Origin: Candidatus Eiseniibacteriota bacterium
GTDB lineage: Bacteria; Eisenbacteria; RBG-16-71-46
Direction of reading: 5' to 3'
Length of the DNA: 8,172 nt
NCBI GenBank assembly: GCA_023249815.1
Contig: JAHFBX010000120.1
Span: 1 to 8,172 of the forward strand
This document shows, piece after piece, positions 1 to 6,746 of this stretch. The notes beneath the pieces are model-generated. The model worked only from the letters and a program-made list of their open reading frames with translations. It made no database searches and was not told the DNA's origin. Position 1 is the stretch's first letter, and each line of letters starts with the position of its first letter. Position numbers and translations under genes: made by a program.

Positions 1-1
1 G

Positions 2-169
2 CTGCTCTACGGCATCGGCCGCGCCGAGCAACTACGCCTCGTGAAAGCAGGCCGCAACGTGCGCGTGCTCATCAGCTACGGCGCCCACTGGTTCCCGTGG
101 TACATGCGCCGGCTCGCCGAGCGCCCCGCGAACCTGCTGTTCGTGGCGCGCAGCATGTTCTCGAGCTGA
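2..169 (+). CDS. Proline dehydrogenase, C-terminal fragment (5' end outside window)
   Basis: Only the last 55 codons are present; the gene begins upstream of the window. The enzyme is a flavoprotein that oxidises L-proline to pyrroline-5-carboxylate, the first step of proline catabolism. The fragment opens with LLYGI and a segment resembling the MLYGIR strand of the FAD-binding (beta/alpha)8 barrel. It then has RVLISYG and ends with WYMRRLAERPAN, the conserved RRLxERPAN helix. In characterised proline dehydrogenases the two adjacent arginines and the glutamate of this helix bind the proline carboxylate; here they are residues 36, 37 and 40 of the fragment. The protein stops about 13 residues after that helix, as in stand-alone enzymes. 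No aldehyde dehydrogenase domain follows, so it is not a bifunctional PutA. The assignment rests on one short but distinctive motif. Confidence 0.82.
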   Translation: MLYGIGRAEQLRLVKAGRNVRVLISYGAHWFPWYMRRLAERPANLLFVARSMFSS

Positions 170-237
170 ATGCCGAGATCCCCGGCTCCGACCATGAGTT
201 CCGCGCAAAATGCGGCGCTCCCGGACAGAACCCGGAC

Positions 238-280
238 TGAAACGAGAAGGAGCCCCTTTCGGGGCCCCGTCGTCGTTTCA
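238..280. terminator. Symmetric hairpin between convergent genes, probable shared terminator
   Basis: Positions 238-245 (TGAAACGA) and 273-280 (TCGTTTCA) are perfect 8-base inverted complements. Inside them GCCCC (252-256) pairs with GGGGC (261-265) around a TTTC loop, leaving an asymmetric internal loop (6 versus 7 bases). The structure lies 68 bases after the proline dehydrogenase stop and 49 bases after the stop of the minus-strand gene, so it could serve both. Neither strand has a run of T after the stem, so it is not a textbook intrinsic terminator. The call rests on stem symmetry and convergent position. Confidence 0.55.
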
Positions 281-329
281 CCCTTCGCCTCGCGGCCATT
301 CGGGCCCGCGACGCTCGCGCGAGGTTCCA

Positions 330-1376
330 TCACCACCGCGGCGGCTTGGCGAAGCCAAGGTCGCCGTCGCGTTCACGAAGCCGGTCGAACCGGCCGTTGC
401 GGAACGGGGTGATGCCGAGGGCCCGCAGGCCCGACGCGTACTCGTACCGGAAGATCAACCGGTCCACCGCCACGCGCTCCGGTGTGAACTGCACCTGGCG
501 CACGCGGTCCTGCCGGCGCTCGCCCCAGCCAGTGCCGGGGAACTGGCCGCCCGATTCCTTCTCGCCACGCGCGAGGTTGTCCTTCGCGTCCGGCATGACG
601 GCCCGTGCCCGCGACTCGGGTGCTGCCGGGCTCGGCACGGCCTCGTCGAGCGATTCCTGCGCGCGAGGAGTGTCCGAGCGCGAATCCATGGACTTCGAGG
701 GCGGCAGCGCCGAACTCGAGCCACCGTCACGGTAGCCGCTCTTCAGGCGGCCCCAGTTGTTCTCGCTGTTCGGCCACCACGCCTGCTGCTCACGGAACGA
801 CAGCACGCGGATCCAGCCCATGTCCGAGTTGGCCTGGCCCGTGCGCTCGGCGTAGCTCCTGCGCTCGTCCACGAACACGAACCGCCGGATCTCGTCGAGC
901 GACGTGCGCCAGCCACGGATCGTGGCCTGCTCCCAGGGACCGAGCACGTACATGGGCTCGCTCGACTGGAGCTGGCTCAGCTCGCCGTTCACCGCGTTCA
1001 AGCCGTCCACGGCGAGCAGCACCGCGATGCGGTTGCCGGTGTTGTTGCGCAGCACGAGCGAGTAGTTGCGGCCCGCGAACGCCTGCAGGTAGCGGCGATC
1101 GTCACGGCCGGGCGCCCAGTAGAGCGGCGAGGCCTCGCCGTCCACGCGGATCTGGACGTCGAGGATGCGGCCATCCGCCCACGTGTCGGGCTCGCGCCAC
1201 ACGGTGGCGCGGCGGATCGGCTGCGGTTCCTCCCACGCCCGAGCGGAGGGGGCGGCGAGCGTGGCGAGCGCGAGCAACGGCAGGGCGCGGGTCAACGTGA
1301 GCAGTAAAGCGGGGATCAGCGTGGCCCGGCGGGCGTTCACGCCGACGATCGGGTGCGACGTGGCTGCGAGCATCAT
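330..1376 (-). CDS. Secreted protein of unknown function with signal peptide
   Basis: I do not know a function for this 348-residue protein. The N-terminus has a basic stretch (NARRATL) followed by a long hydrophobic run and PSARA at residues 43-47, a good signal peptidase I site, so export is likely. The body (about 90-197) reads as a compact beta-rich domain: NYSLVLRNNTGNRIAVLLAVDGLNAVNG, then YVLGPWEQATIRGWR and RRFVFVDERRSYAERTG. From memory, similar VDGLN...LGPxExxxIxGW...RRFxF sequences recur in uncharacterised secreted proteins of many bacteria. Residues 215-275 are rich in Ser, Pro and charged residues and probably disordered. A second conserved-looking block, PGTGWGERRQD and IFRYEYASGLRALGI, sits at 280-322. 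The start is supported by AAGGAG (1383-1388) six bases upstream. A second ATG follows immediately. It lies 211 bp downstream of fabI on the same strand and could be in the same transcript or have its own promoter. Confidence 0.85.
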   Translation of the reverse strand: MMLAATSHPIVGVNARRATLIPALLLTLTRALPLLALATLAAPSARAWEEPQPIRRATVWREPDTWADGRILDVQIRVDGEASPLYWAPGRDDRRYLQAFAGRNYSLVLRNNTGNRIAVLLAVDGLNAVNGELSQLQSSEPMYVLGPWEQATIRGWRTSLDEIRRFVFVDERRSYAERTGQANSDMGWIRVLSFREQQAWWPNSENNWGRLKSGYRDGGSSSALPPSKSMDSRSDTPRAQESLDEAVPSPAAPESRARAVMPDAKDNLARGEKESGGQFPGTGWGERRQDRVRQVQFTPERVAVDRLIFRYEYASGLRALGITPFRNGRFDRLRERDGDLGFAKPPRW

Positions 1377-1587
1377 GGTGTTCTCCTTTCGGACTCGCTA
1401 GGGCTACTGCTGAGCGGTCACGCAGGAAGTACGCCATGTCCTCGGGTCTATTCCGGGGGCCGATCCCAGCGGCCGCGGGCCACGTTCCAAGGAGTTGCGG
1501 GTGGGGCAGGTCCCCCAATGCGTGGCCGGGCGGACACCGGTGCGGCGGGCCAACGACACCCCTTTCCGCAGCCACGGTGCGGTGCTG
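1377..1587. other. Intergenic gap between fabI and the secreted-protein gene
   Basis: This 211-base stretch separates two minus-strand genes. Read on the minus strand it begins with CCGCA/TGCGG arms (1566-1570 and 1578-1582, 7-base loop) just after the fabI stop. That is a weak hairpin without a T-run, so only a doubtful terminator. Near its other end is the AAGGAG ribosome binding site of the downstream gene at 1383-1388. I could not find a convincing -35/-10 pair. The reading frame crossing part of it on the minus strand has no ribosome binding site or recognisable product. Confidence 0.4.
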
Positions 1588-2364
1588 TCACACCCCCATG
1601 ATCCGGTAGCCGGCGTCCACGTAGAGCACTTCGCCGGTCACGCCACTCGACAGGTCGGTGAGCAGGAACAGCGCCGCCGTGCCCACTTCCTCCGGCGTGA
1701 TGTTGCGCTTCAGGGCCGCCCGCTCGGCGTGCTCCTTGTAGAGCCCGGTGAAGCCACGGATACCGCGCGCGGCGAGCGTGTTCACCGGCCCGGCGCTCAC
1801 CGCGTTGACGCGGATGTTCTTGGGACCCAGCTCGAACGCCATTTGGCGCGTGGCCTGCTCGAGCACCGCCTTGGCGCTGCCCATCACGTTGTAGCTCGGT
1901 ACGGCGCGCTCGGCGGCCAGGTAGGTGAGCGACACGATCGCGGCGCCGTTCTTCACGAGCAGCGATTGCACGCGGTTCGTGACGTTGATGAGCGAGTAGG
2001 CGCTCACCTCGAGCGCAGTGCGAAAGCCCTCGCGCGACGTGGCCACGAACGAGCCCTCGAGGTCCTCCTTGTTCGCGAACGCCACACCGTGCACGAGCAT
2101 CTCGATGGAACCCCAGCGCTGGCCGAGGTCGTTCGCCACGCGGTCGATCTGGGCGTCATCGGTGACGTCGCACGGCAGCACCAGCGTGCCGGGCAGCGTG
2201 GCGGCCAGCTCCTCGACGCCCTTCTGCAGCCGCTCGCCGGCGTAGGTCAGGCACAGTGTCGCGCCGGCGGCGTGCAGCTGCTTCGCGATCGCCCACGCCA
2301 GGCTGCGGTGGTTCGCCACGCCCAGCACGAGCGCGTGCTTACCGGAAAGGTCGAGAGTGAACAT
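1588..2364 (-). CDS. fabI: Enoyl-[acyl-carrier-protein] reductase (NADH), FabI type
   Basis: FabI carries out the last reduction of each fatty-acid elongation cycle, using NAD(P)H to reduce trans-2-enoyl-ACP in the cytoplasm. The 258-residue length is normal for the family. It is a short-chain dehydrogenase fold with GVANHRSLAWAIA at 15-27 (the family's modified dinucleotide-binding loop) and CDV at 65-67. The FabI active site Tyr-x6-Lys is present as YNVMGSAK (Tyr158, Lys165), with the second conserved tyrosine at 148 (LTYLAAERAVPSYN). ISAGP-like substrate-loop sequence appears as VSAGPVNTLAARGI (189-202). At the site of E. coli Gly93 the HGVAFANKEDL segment has alanine (Ala95), as in Bacillus and Staphylococcus FabI. 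The ATG is preceded by AGGAG at 2373-2377 with 8-base spacing. The gene starts 22 bp after the stop of the upstream transporter, which suggests one transcript. Confidence 0.96.
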   Translation of the reverse strand: MFTLDLSGKHALVLGVANHRSLAWAIAKQLHAAGATLCLTYAGERLQKGVEELAATLPGTLVLPCDVTDDAQIDRVANDLGQRWGSIEMLVHGVAFANKEDLEGSFVATSREGFRTALEVSAYSLINVTNRVQSLLVKNGAAIVSLTYLAAERAVPSYNVMGSAKAVLEQATRQMAFELGPKNIRVNAVSAGPVNTLAARGIRGFTGLYKEHAERAALKRNITPEEVGTAALFLLTDLSSGVTGEVLYVDAGYRIMGV

Positions 2365-2372
2365 GGCCGGGA

Positions 2373-2377
2373 CTCCT
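2373..2377 (-). promoter_or_regulatory. Ribosome binding site of fabI
   Basis: AGGAG on the minus strand, 8 bases before the fabI ATG. It lies in the 22-base gap after the transporter stop codon, which shows that fabI can be translated independently from a shared mRNA. Confidence 0.7.
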
Positions 2378-2386
2378 CTGCGAGCG

Positions 2387-4366
2387 TCAGGCGCTCTTCT
2401 GTTTCTGCCACACGCGGATGGGCAGGATGATCACCTGGATGCCGGCGAACTGCAGCCGGCGCTGGATGCTGAACGCCGTCTCGTGGTGCAGCGTACGCGT
2501 GAACACAGTCTCGCGCTGGAACACGAGCTGGCCCGCGAACACGATGGAGCGGCGGAACTCCTTCTGCAGGTCGTGGCAGATCTGCTCCAGCTCCTCGATC
2601 AGGTCGGTGCCGAGCGTGAAGCGATACTCAGAGTAGAAGCCCATCTTCTGTGCCAGTTCCACGTACCTCTCGAGGTCGCCCTGCACCTTCTGCTCCAGCG
2701 CCACGACGCTCTCGGTGCCCTTGAACTGCCCCGAGTCCACGAGCCCCACCGACACGAACACCAGGTTCTTGAAGTGGCGCGGGAACATGCGCTGCACGGT
2801 GAGCAGCGTATGGATGCCGAGGCCTGCATAGGCCTCGACCAGCACCACGGCGGTCGGGCCATCGGGTGCCAGTTCGGGCGCGGAGTCGCGCTCCGGCATG
2901 GGCAGGTCCGAGAGCACGTCATCCAGGCTCTTCAGCACGCCGCGCACACGCACGTAGTGCGCGCGCACCGCCATGCACAGCAGGATGAACGCTCCGGTCA
3001 CCGCCAGCGTCACCCAGCCGCCCTGCGTGAACTTGATCACCGAGGTCACGATCAGGATTCCCCCCGTGACCACGGTGCCGAGCAGCGCGAGCAGGAGTCG
3101 CCTCCGCCAGTGCGCCTCGCTGCGCCGCACTTCCCACCAGTGGCGCACCATGCCGAGCTGGGAGAGCGTGAAGGTCAGGAACACGTTGATGGAGTACATG
3201 ACGATGAGCAGCCTTAGCGCGCCGCCGGTGTAGATGAGCGTGGCGATGGCCGCGAAGCCCATGGTGAGGATGCCGTTCTGCGTGACTAGCCGTTCGGAGA
3301 GGTGCGCGAAGCGCTTCGGCACCCACTGGTCCACCGCCATGGCGGCGAGCGTCGCCGGGCCGGCGACGAAGCCGGTCTGCGCGGCCACGAACAGCAGCGC
3401 GCCCTCGGAGAGCAGCGTGAAGATCACGATGCCGGTGCCGACCGGCAGGCCCCACAAGGACCACCCCTGGGTGAGCACCGTCCACAACGAGGCATTCAAC
3501 GTGCGGCCGGGCTCGTGCGTGACGCGATTCAGTAGGTAGCAGAGCAGGATGCCGCCGGCCGTGAACGCGAGCGAAACGGCCATGTAGCCCATGGTCCGCT
3601 TGCCGGTCTCCACACGGGGCTCGCGCAGGATGGCCGTGCTGTTGGAGACCGCCTCGATCCCGGTGTACGTGCCGCCGCCCAGCGAGAACGCGCGCAGGAA
3701 CAGCGCGATCACGCCCAGCATACCCAGCTCGGTTGTGGCGGCGCGGGTATCCGCCACGGTGGCGCTCAGCATGGGCGCGAAGTCGCCGAGGTGGGTGGCG
3801 ATGCCGTACCCGATGAGCGCGACGTGGGCGAGCACGAACGCCACGAAGATCGGCATCAGCAACGACACCGATTCCTTGATACCCCGCAGGTTCAAGGCGG
3901 TGAGCCCGCCCACGAGCAACACCTCCGCGGGAACCTTCCAGACGGCGAGCACAGGCGGCAGGAACGAGGAGATCGCATCCACGCCGGAGGCGATCGAGAT
4001 GGCGATGGTGAGCACGTAGTCCACCACGAGCGCGCCGCCCGAGATGACGCCGGGCGTGGTGCCGAGCAGCTTGGTGGCGACCAGGTAACCGCCGCCGCCG
4101 CTCGGGAACAGCTCGATGATCTGCGTGTACGAGGCCGAGATGAGGAAGACGGTGAGCACCATGGCCACCGTCAGGTAGAGTGCGAGGTGGGTGTGCGAGC
4201 CGAGGGCGAGGAAGGCTTCCTCGGGGCCGTAGGATGAGGACGAGAGGCCGTCGGACCCCAATCCCACCCAGGCGAAAAACGCGATCAGCGCGAGCTGGTG
4301 GTGGATCCTGGGGTCGAACAGGTTCTTCCGGCCGCCCAGGATGAGGCCCCGTAATCGTTCGAGCAC
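2387..4366 (-). CDS. KimA-like APC-superfamily transporter with cytosolic C-terminal domain
   Basis: This 659-residue inner-membrane protein has about 12 hydrophobic segments in residues 25-470, then a soluble alpha/beta domain (about 500-655). That is the layout of KimA (YdaO), the c-di-AMP-controlled potassium importer of Bacillus. Residues matching, by local motif, the potassium-coordinating set I recall for KimA are present at near-identical positions: Asp39 and Tyr46 (GSDGLSSSSYGPEE), Thr120 and Ser124 (VVDYVLTIAIS), and Thr235 in TYTGIEAVSN. GGGGYLVATK (90-99) is another hallmark. The soluble domain begins AVVLVEAYAGLG and contains VFVSVGLVDS, resembling a universal-stress-like fold. 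Many relatives are annotated simply as amino-acid permeases, so substrate is inferred. The start codon is GTG; no ATG occurs nearby in frame and no Shine-Dalgarno sequence precedes it. fabI follows 22 bp downstream. No ydaO-type riboswitch can be present in the 59-bp leader space. Confidence 0.88.
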   Translation of the reverse strand: MLERLRGLILGGRKNLFDPRIHHQLALIAFFAWVGLGSDGLSSSSYGPEEAFLALGSHTHLALYLTVAMVLTVFLISASYTQIIELFPSGGGGYLVATKLLGTTPGVISGGALVVDYVLTIAISIASGVDAISSFLPPVLAVWKVPAEVLLVGGLTALNLRGIKESVSLLMPIFVAFVLAHVALIGYGIATHLGDFAPMLSATVADTRAATTELGMLGVIALFLRAFSLGGGTYTGIEAVSNSTAILREPRVETGKRTMGYMAVSLAFTAGGILLCYLLNRVTHEPGRTLNASLWTVLTQGWSLWGLPVGTGIVIFTLLSEGALLFVAAQTGFVAGPATLAAMAVDQWVPKRFAHLSERLVTQNGILTMGFAAIATLIYTGGALRLLIVMYSINVFLTFTLSQLGMVRHWWEVRRSEAHWRRRLLLALLGTVVTGGILIVTSVIKFTQGGWVTLAVTGAFILLCMAVRAHYVRVRGVLKSLDDVLSDLPMPERDSAPELAPDGPTAVVLVEAYAGLGIHTLLTVQRMFPRHFKNLVFVSVGLVDSGQFKGTESVVALEQKVQGDLERYVELAQKMGFYSEYRFTLGTDLIEELEQICHDLQKEFRRSIVFAGQLVFQRETVFTRTLHHETAFSIQRRLQFAGIQVIILPIRVWQKQKSA

Positions 4367-4372
4367 CGGGGC

Positions 4373-4401
4373 AAGCTATGGGATTGTCCGGGCGCTTTCA
4401 A
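4373..4401 (-). promoter_or_regulatory. Candidate promoter for the KimA-like transporter (leaderless)
   Basis: On the minus strand, TTGAAA (4401-4396, five of six matches to the sigma-70 -35 box) is 17 bases from TAGCTT (4378-4373, a poor -10 box). The expected start point falls on or next to the GTG at 4366. A leaderless mRNA would explain why no ribosome binding site precedes that GTG. The -10 match is weak. Confidence 0.28.
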
Positions 4402-4425
4402 GCACGCCCACGGGAGCGACGAGGC

Positions 4426-6012
4426 ATGCGAACGCTGGTTTCCGCGGCTCTGGTGTTGACGATCGCCGCCGCCACCGCGGCCGGCGACCGTGAGGGTCGC
4501 CCGCCGCTTCCGCCCGCGCGCGCGGGCAGCGAGCCCCACCCGGGCACCGCGTCGTTGCCCCGCTTCGCGCTGTTCGGCTGGGTGTCGCCGCCGGCGGAGT
4601 TCGCCACGGCGGAACGCTACGCGGAGCTGGCGGCCGCTGGGCTGAATACCACGGTGCTCGCGTGGGAGGACCCTGGCCTGGAAGCGACGAACCGCCAACG
4701 GCTCGCGTTCTCCGCAGCGGTGGGCGTGAAGAACCTGCTGCTCGACAACCGCCTCGACCACGTTCACGAGAGCGACTCGGGTTCGTTCGCCACGCTCGAT
4801 TCGATCGTCGCCGCCTACCGCGACGAGCCTGCATTCCTCGGCTACTACCTGGGAGACGAGCCAACGGAGGCGACGTTCCCGCGGCTGGCCGAGTGGTTCC
4901 GTCTGCTGCGTGAGCGCGATCCGCTGCATCCGGGCTGGAACAACCTGGTCGGCCGGATCGGCTTCTCCACGCATGCTGCGTTCATCGAGCACCTCCGCCG
5001 CTACGCGAGCGAGGTGCGGCCGGCGGTGCTCTCCACCGACCACTACGATCACTTCGTCAATGGCGAGCGCGGTCAGTTCATCGAGAACGCGGCGGGCACC
5101 GCCCAGGTGGCGCGCGAGTTCGGCCTGCCGTTCTGGGGCATCGTACTGGTCACGAAGCACGGGCCGTTCCGAGCGATGAACGATGGCTTGCTGTCGTGGC
5201 AGGTGGCGCAGTGGCTCTCGTATGGTGCGCGCGGCATCGGCTATTTCACCTACTGGACGCCGGCGCCGGACCCGGACCTGAACTGGGGGGACGGCATGAT
5301 CCGCTGGGGCACCGGTGAACGCTCACCGCAGTTCGAGCGCGTGCGCTCGCTCAACCGCCTCGTGCGCCCAGTCGGCGAGGCGCTCGCCGGCCTCACCTGG
5401 CTCGGGACCGAGCACACCGGCGGTGAACCGACGGGCGGGACCGCGTTCGCACCGGACTCGCTGCTCGCGGCGGTCGAGGGCCGCGCGACGTTGGGCCAGT
5501 TCGCCTCACCGCAGGGCGTGCCCCACCTGTTCGTGGCGAATCGCGACTCGGTATTCGAGCGTACGATCGTGCTGGACTTGGTGGGCGGGCGCGAGGCGGA
5601 GCGGCTGGAGGAATCGGGCGCGTGGTCGCCGTGGCCCAGCGCGCAGAGCGCGGCCGGCGCGCGTGTGGCGCTCACGCTGCCGCCGGGCGGCTTCGCGCTG
5701 CTCAGGCTTCACGGTGGCTGCGACGCGCTCGTGAGCGGACAGTGCCGGGCGTCGCTGCTCGTCGCACCCGAACCCGCGACGGGAAGCGTGCGCTTCACGG
5801 CACAACGGGTGAGCGGGGGCGCGTCGCTGACCATCGTGGACGCGAACGGCCGGCGAGTGTGGCAGAGGCCGGTTGCGGGCGAGGCTCCCGCGCTGGTGTG
5901 GGATGGGCGCGCGGAGAGCGGCGAGCGTGTGCGGCCCGGCATCTACTGGGCGCGACTCGAGGACGCGCGCGGCGCCGTGGTTCGCCGGCTCACCTGGCTG
6001 GGTCATCGGTGA
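4426..6012 (+). CDS. Secreted glycoside-hydrolase-like TIM-barrel protein with C-terminal FlgD-like domain
   Basis: The 528-residue product begins with a short signal peptide (MRTLVSAALVLTIAAATAAG). I chose this ATG because GGGAG at 4412-4416 precedes it by 9 bases and the hydrophobic core starts at once; an ATG at 4378 would add 16 residues rich in Arg. Residues 46-325 read like a clan GH-A type barrel: FALFGWVSPP, a region ending NTTVLAWEDP, NLLLDNR, GYYLGDEPTEATF (Glu145 of the DEP motif is the best candidate acid/base), STDHYDHF, LPFWGIVL and ARGIGYFTYWTP. A beta-rich segment follows (about 340-430), typical after such barrels. Residues 452-525 form a FlgD-like Ig domain: LTIVDANGRRVW, VWDGRAESGERVRPGIYWARLE. 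Cys432 and Cys440 could form a disulfide in the linker. Substrate and exact family are not identifiable. It heads a cluster coupled to the downstream glycosylase by GTGA. Confidence 0.83.
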   Translation: MRTLVSAALVLTIAAATAAGDREGRPPLPPARAGSEPHPGTASLPRFALFGWVSPPAEFATAERYAELAAAGLNTTVLAWEDPGLEATNRQRLAFSAAVGVKNLLLDNRLDHVHESDSGSFATLDSIVAAYRDEPAFLGYYLGDEPTEATFPRLAEWFRLLRERDPLHPGWNNLVGRIGFSTHAAFIEHLRRYASEVRPAVLSTDHYDHFVNGERGQFIENAAGTAQVAREFGLPFWGIVLVTKHGPFRAMNDGLLSWQVAQWLSYGARGIGYFTYWTPAPDPDLNWGDGMIRWGTGERSPQFERVRSLNRLVRPVGEALAGLTWLGTEHTGGEPTGGTAFAPDSLLAAVEGRATLGQFASPQGVPHLFVANRDSVFERTIVLDLVGGREAERLEESGAWSPWPSAQSAAGARVALTLPPGGFALLRLHGGCDALVSGQCRASLLVAPEPATGSVRFTAQRVSGGASLTIVDANGRRVWQRPVAGEAPALVWDGRAESGERVRPGIYWARLEDARGAVVRRLTWLGHR

Positions 6013-6746
6013 GCGCGGTTCGGAGCGCCACACGCCCCGGCGCGCGCATGCCCGCGCGCACGCTCGCCGCGGTGTCGCGCGAGATCGTGGCGTGCGAGCG
6101 ATGCCCCAGGCTGCGTGCACACTGCGCGGCGGTGGCTCGCGAGAAGCGCCGGGCGTATCGGGATGAGACGTACTGGGGCCGGCCCGTGCCGGGGTTCGGC
6201 GACCCGCACGCGCGGCTGGTCCTCGTGGGACTTGCTCCGGGCGCGCACGGCGCCAATCGCACCGGGCGCATGTTCACCGGCGACTCGAGCGGCGACTGGC
6301 TCTACGAAGCGCTCCATCGCACGGGCTTCGCTTCGCTCCCCACCAGTGTGGCGCGCGACGACGGGCAGCGACTCACCGACTGCTGGATCAGCGCTGCCGC
6401 GCGCTGCGCGCCGCCGGACAACAGGCCCACACCCGTCGAGCTCATGCACTGCAGGCCGTTCCTTGCGCAAGAGCTCACGCTGCTTCGCCGGGCCCGCGTC
6501 GTGTTGGTGCTCGGGCGCATCGGCTTCGAGGCATGGCTCAAGGCGAGCGGCTGGTGGGAGCGGCTGCCCGCGCGCGAGCGTCCGCGCTTCGCGCACGGCG
6601 CCGAGCACACGATGCCCGACGGCCTCGTGCTGCTCGCGAGCTTCCACCCCAGCCGGCAGAACACGCAGACCGGCCGGCTCACGCGGGAGATGTGGCATCG
6701 CGTGTTCGAGCGGGCGCGCGAGGTGCTCGAGCGGGGCCCGCGGTGA
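6009..6746 (+). CDS. Uracil-DNA glycosylase, family 5 (UDGb), iron-sulfur enzyme
   Basis: The enzyme removes uracil and some other deaminated bases from DNA, starting base-excision repair. Family-5 hallmarks are clear: motif A GLAPGAHGANRTGRMFTGD, in which the catalytic Asp/Asn of other UDG families is absent, and motif B SFHPSRQNTQTGRLT. Four cysteines fit the 4Fe-4S site: a CxxC pair in VACERCPRL near the N-terminus, one in ARCAPPDNRPTP and one in MHCRPF. The segment YWGRPVPGFGDP is also typical. The GTG start at 6009 overlaps the upstream TGA as GTGA and gives 245 residues. An ATG at 6048 gives 232 residues and an N-terminus closer to that recalled for the Thermus enzyme; neither has a strong ribosome binding site. 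I prefer GTG because the next gene uses the same arrangement. The neighbours have no known repair role. Confidence 0.93.
   Translation: MSAVRSATRPGARMPARTLAAVSREIVACERCPRLRAHCAAVAREKRRAYRDETYWGRPVPGFGDPHARLVLVGLAPGAHGANRTGRMFTGDSSGDWLYEALHRTGFASLPTSVARDDGQRLTDCWISAAARCAPPDNRPTPVELMHCRPFLAQELTLLRRARVVLVLGRIGFEAWLKASGWWERLPARERPRFAHGAEHTMPDGLVLLASFHPSRQNTQTGRLTREMWHRVFERAREVLERGPR

Noticed and set aside
210..1307. Long plus-strand open frame (365 codons) opposite the secreted-protein gene
   Set aside because: It is antisense to a gene with a signal peptide, ribosome binding site and recognisable motifs. Its translation is Arg/Ala/His-rich low-complexity sequence, as expected for a GC-rich shadow frame.
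1102..1575. Minus-strand open frame starting in the gap after fabI
   Set aside because: It overlaps most of the N-terminal part of the secreted-protein gene in another frame. It has no ribosome binding site and a Pro/Arg/His-rich translation.
1495..2430. Plus-strand open frame (311 codons) opposite fabI
   Set aside because: It covers the antisense of a certain fabI and has no coherent domain; composition is that of a shadow frame.
4285..5160. Minus-strand open frame (291 codons) spanning the divergent gap
   Set aside because: It is antisense to the barrel protein and overlaps the transporter start in another frame; its Arg/Glu-rich composition indicates a shadow.
6533..6742. Upstream extension of the MFS protein to an ATG at 6533
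   Set aside because: The extra 70 residues are Arg/Ala-rich, overlap the conserved HPS motif region of the glycosylase and are not expected before TM1 of an MFS protein.
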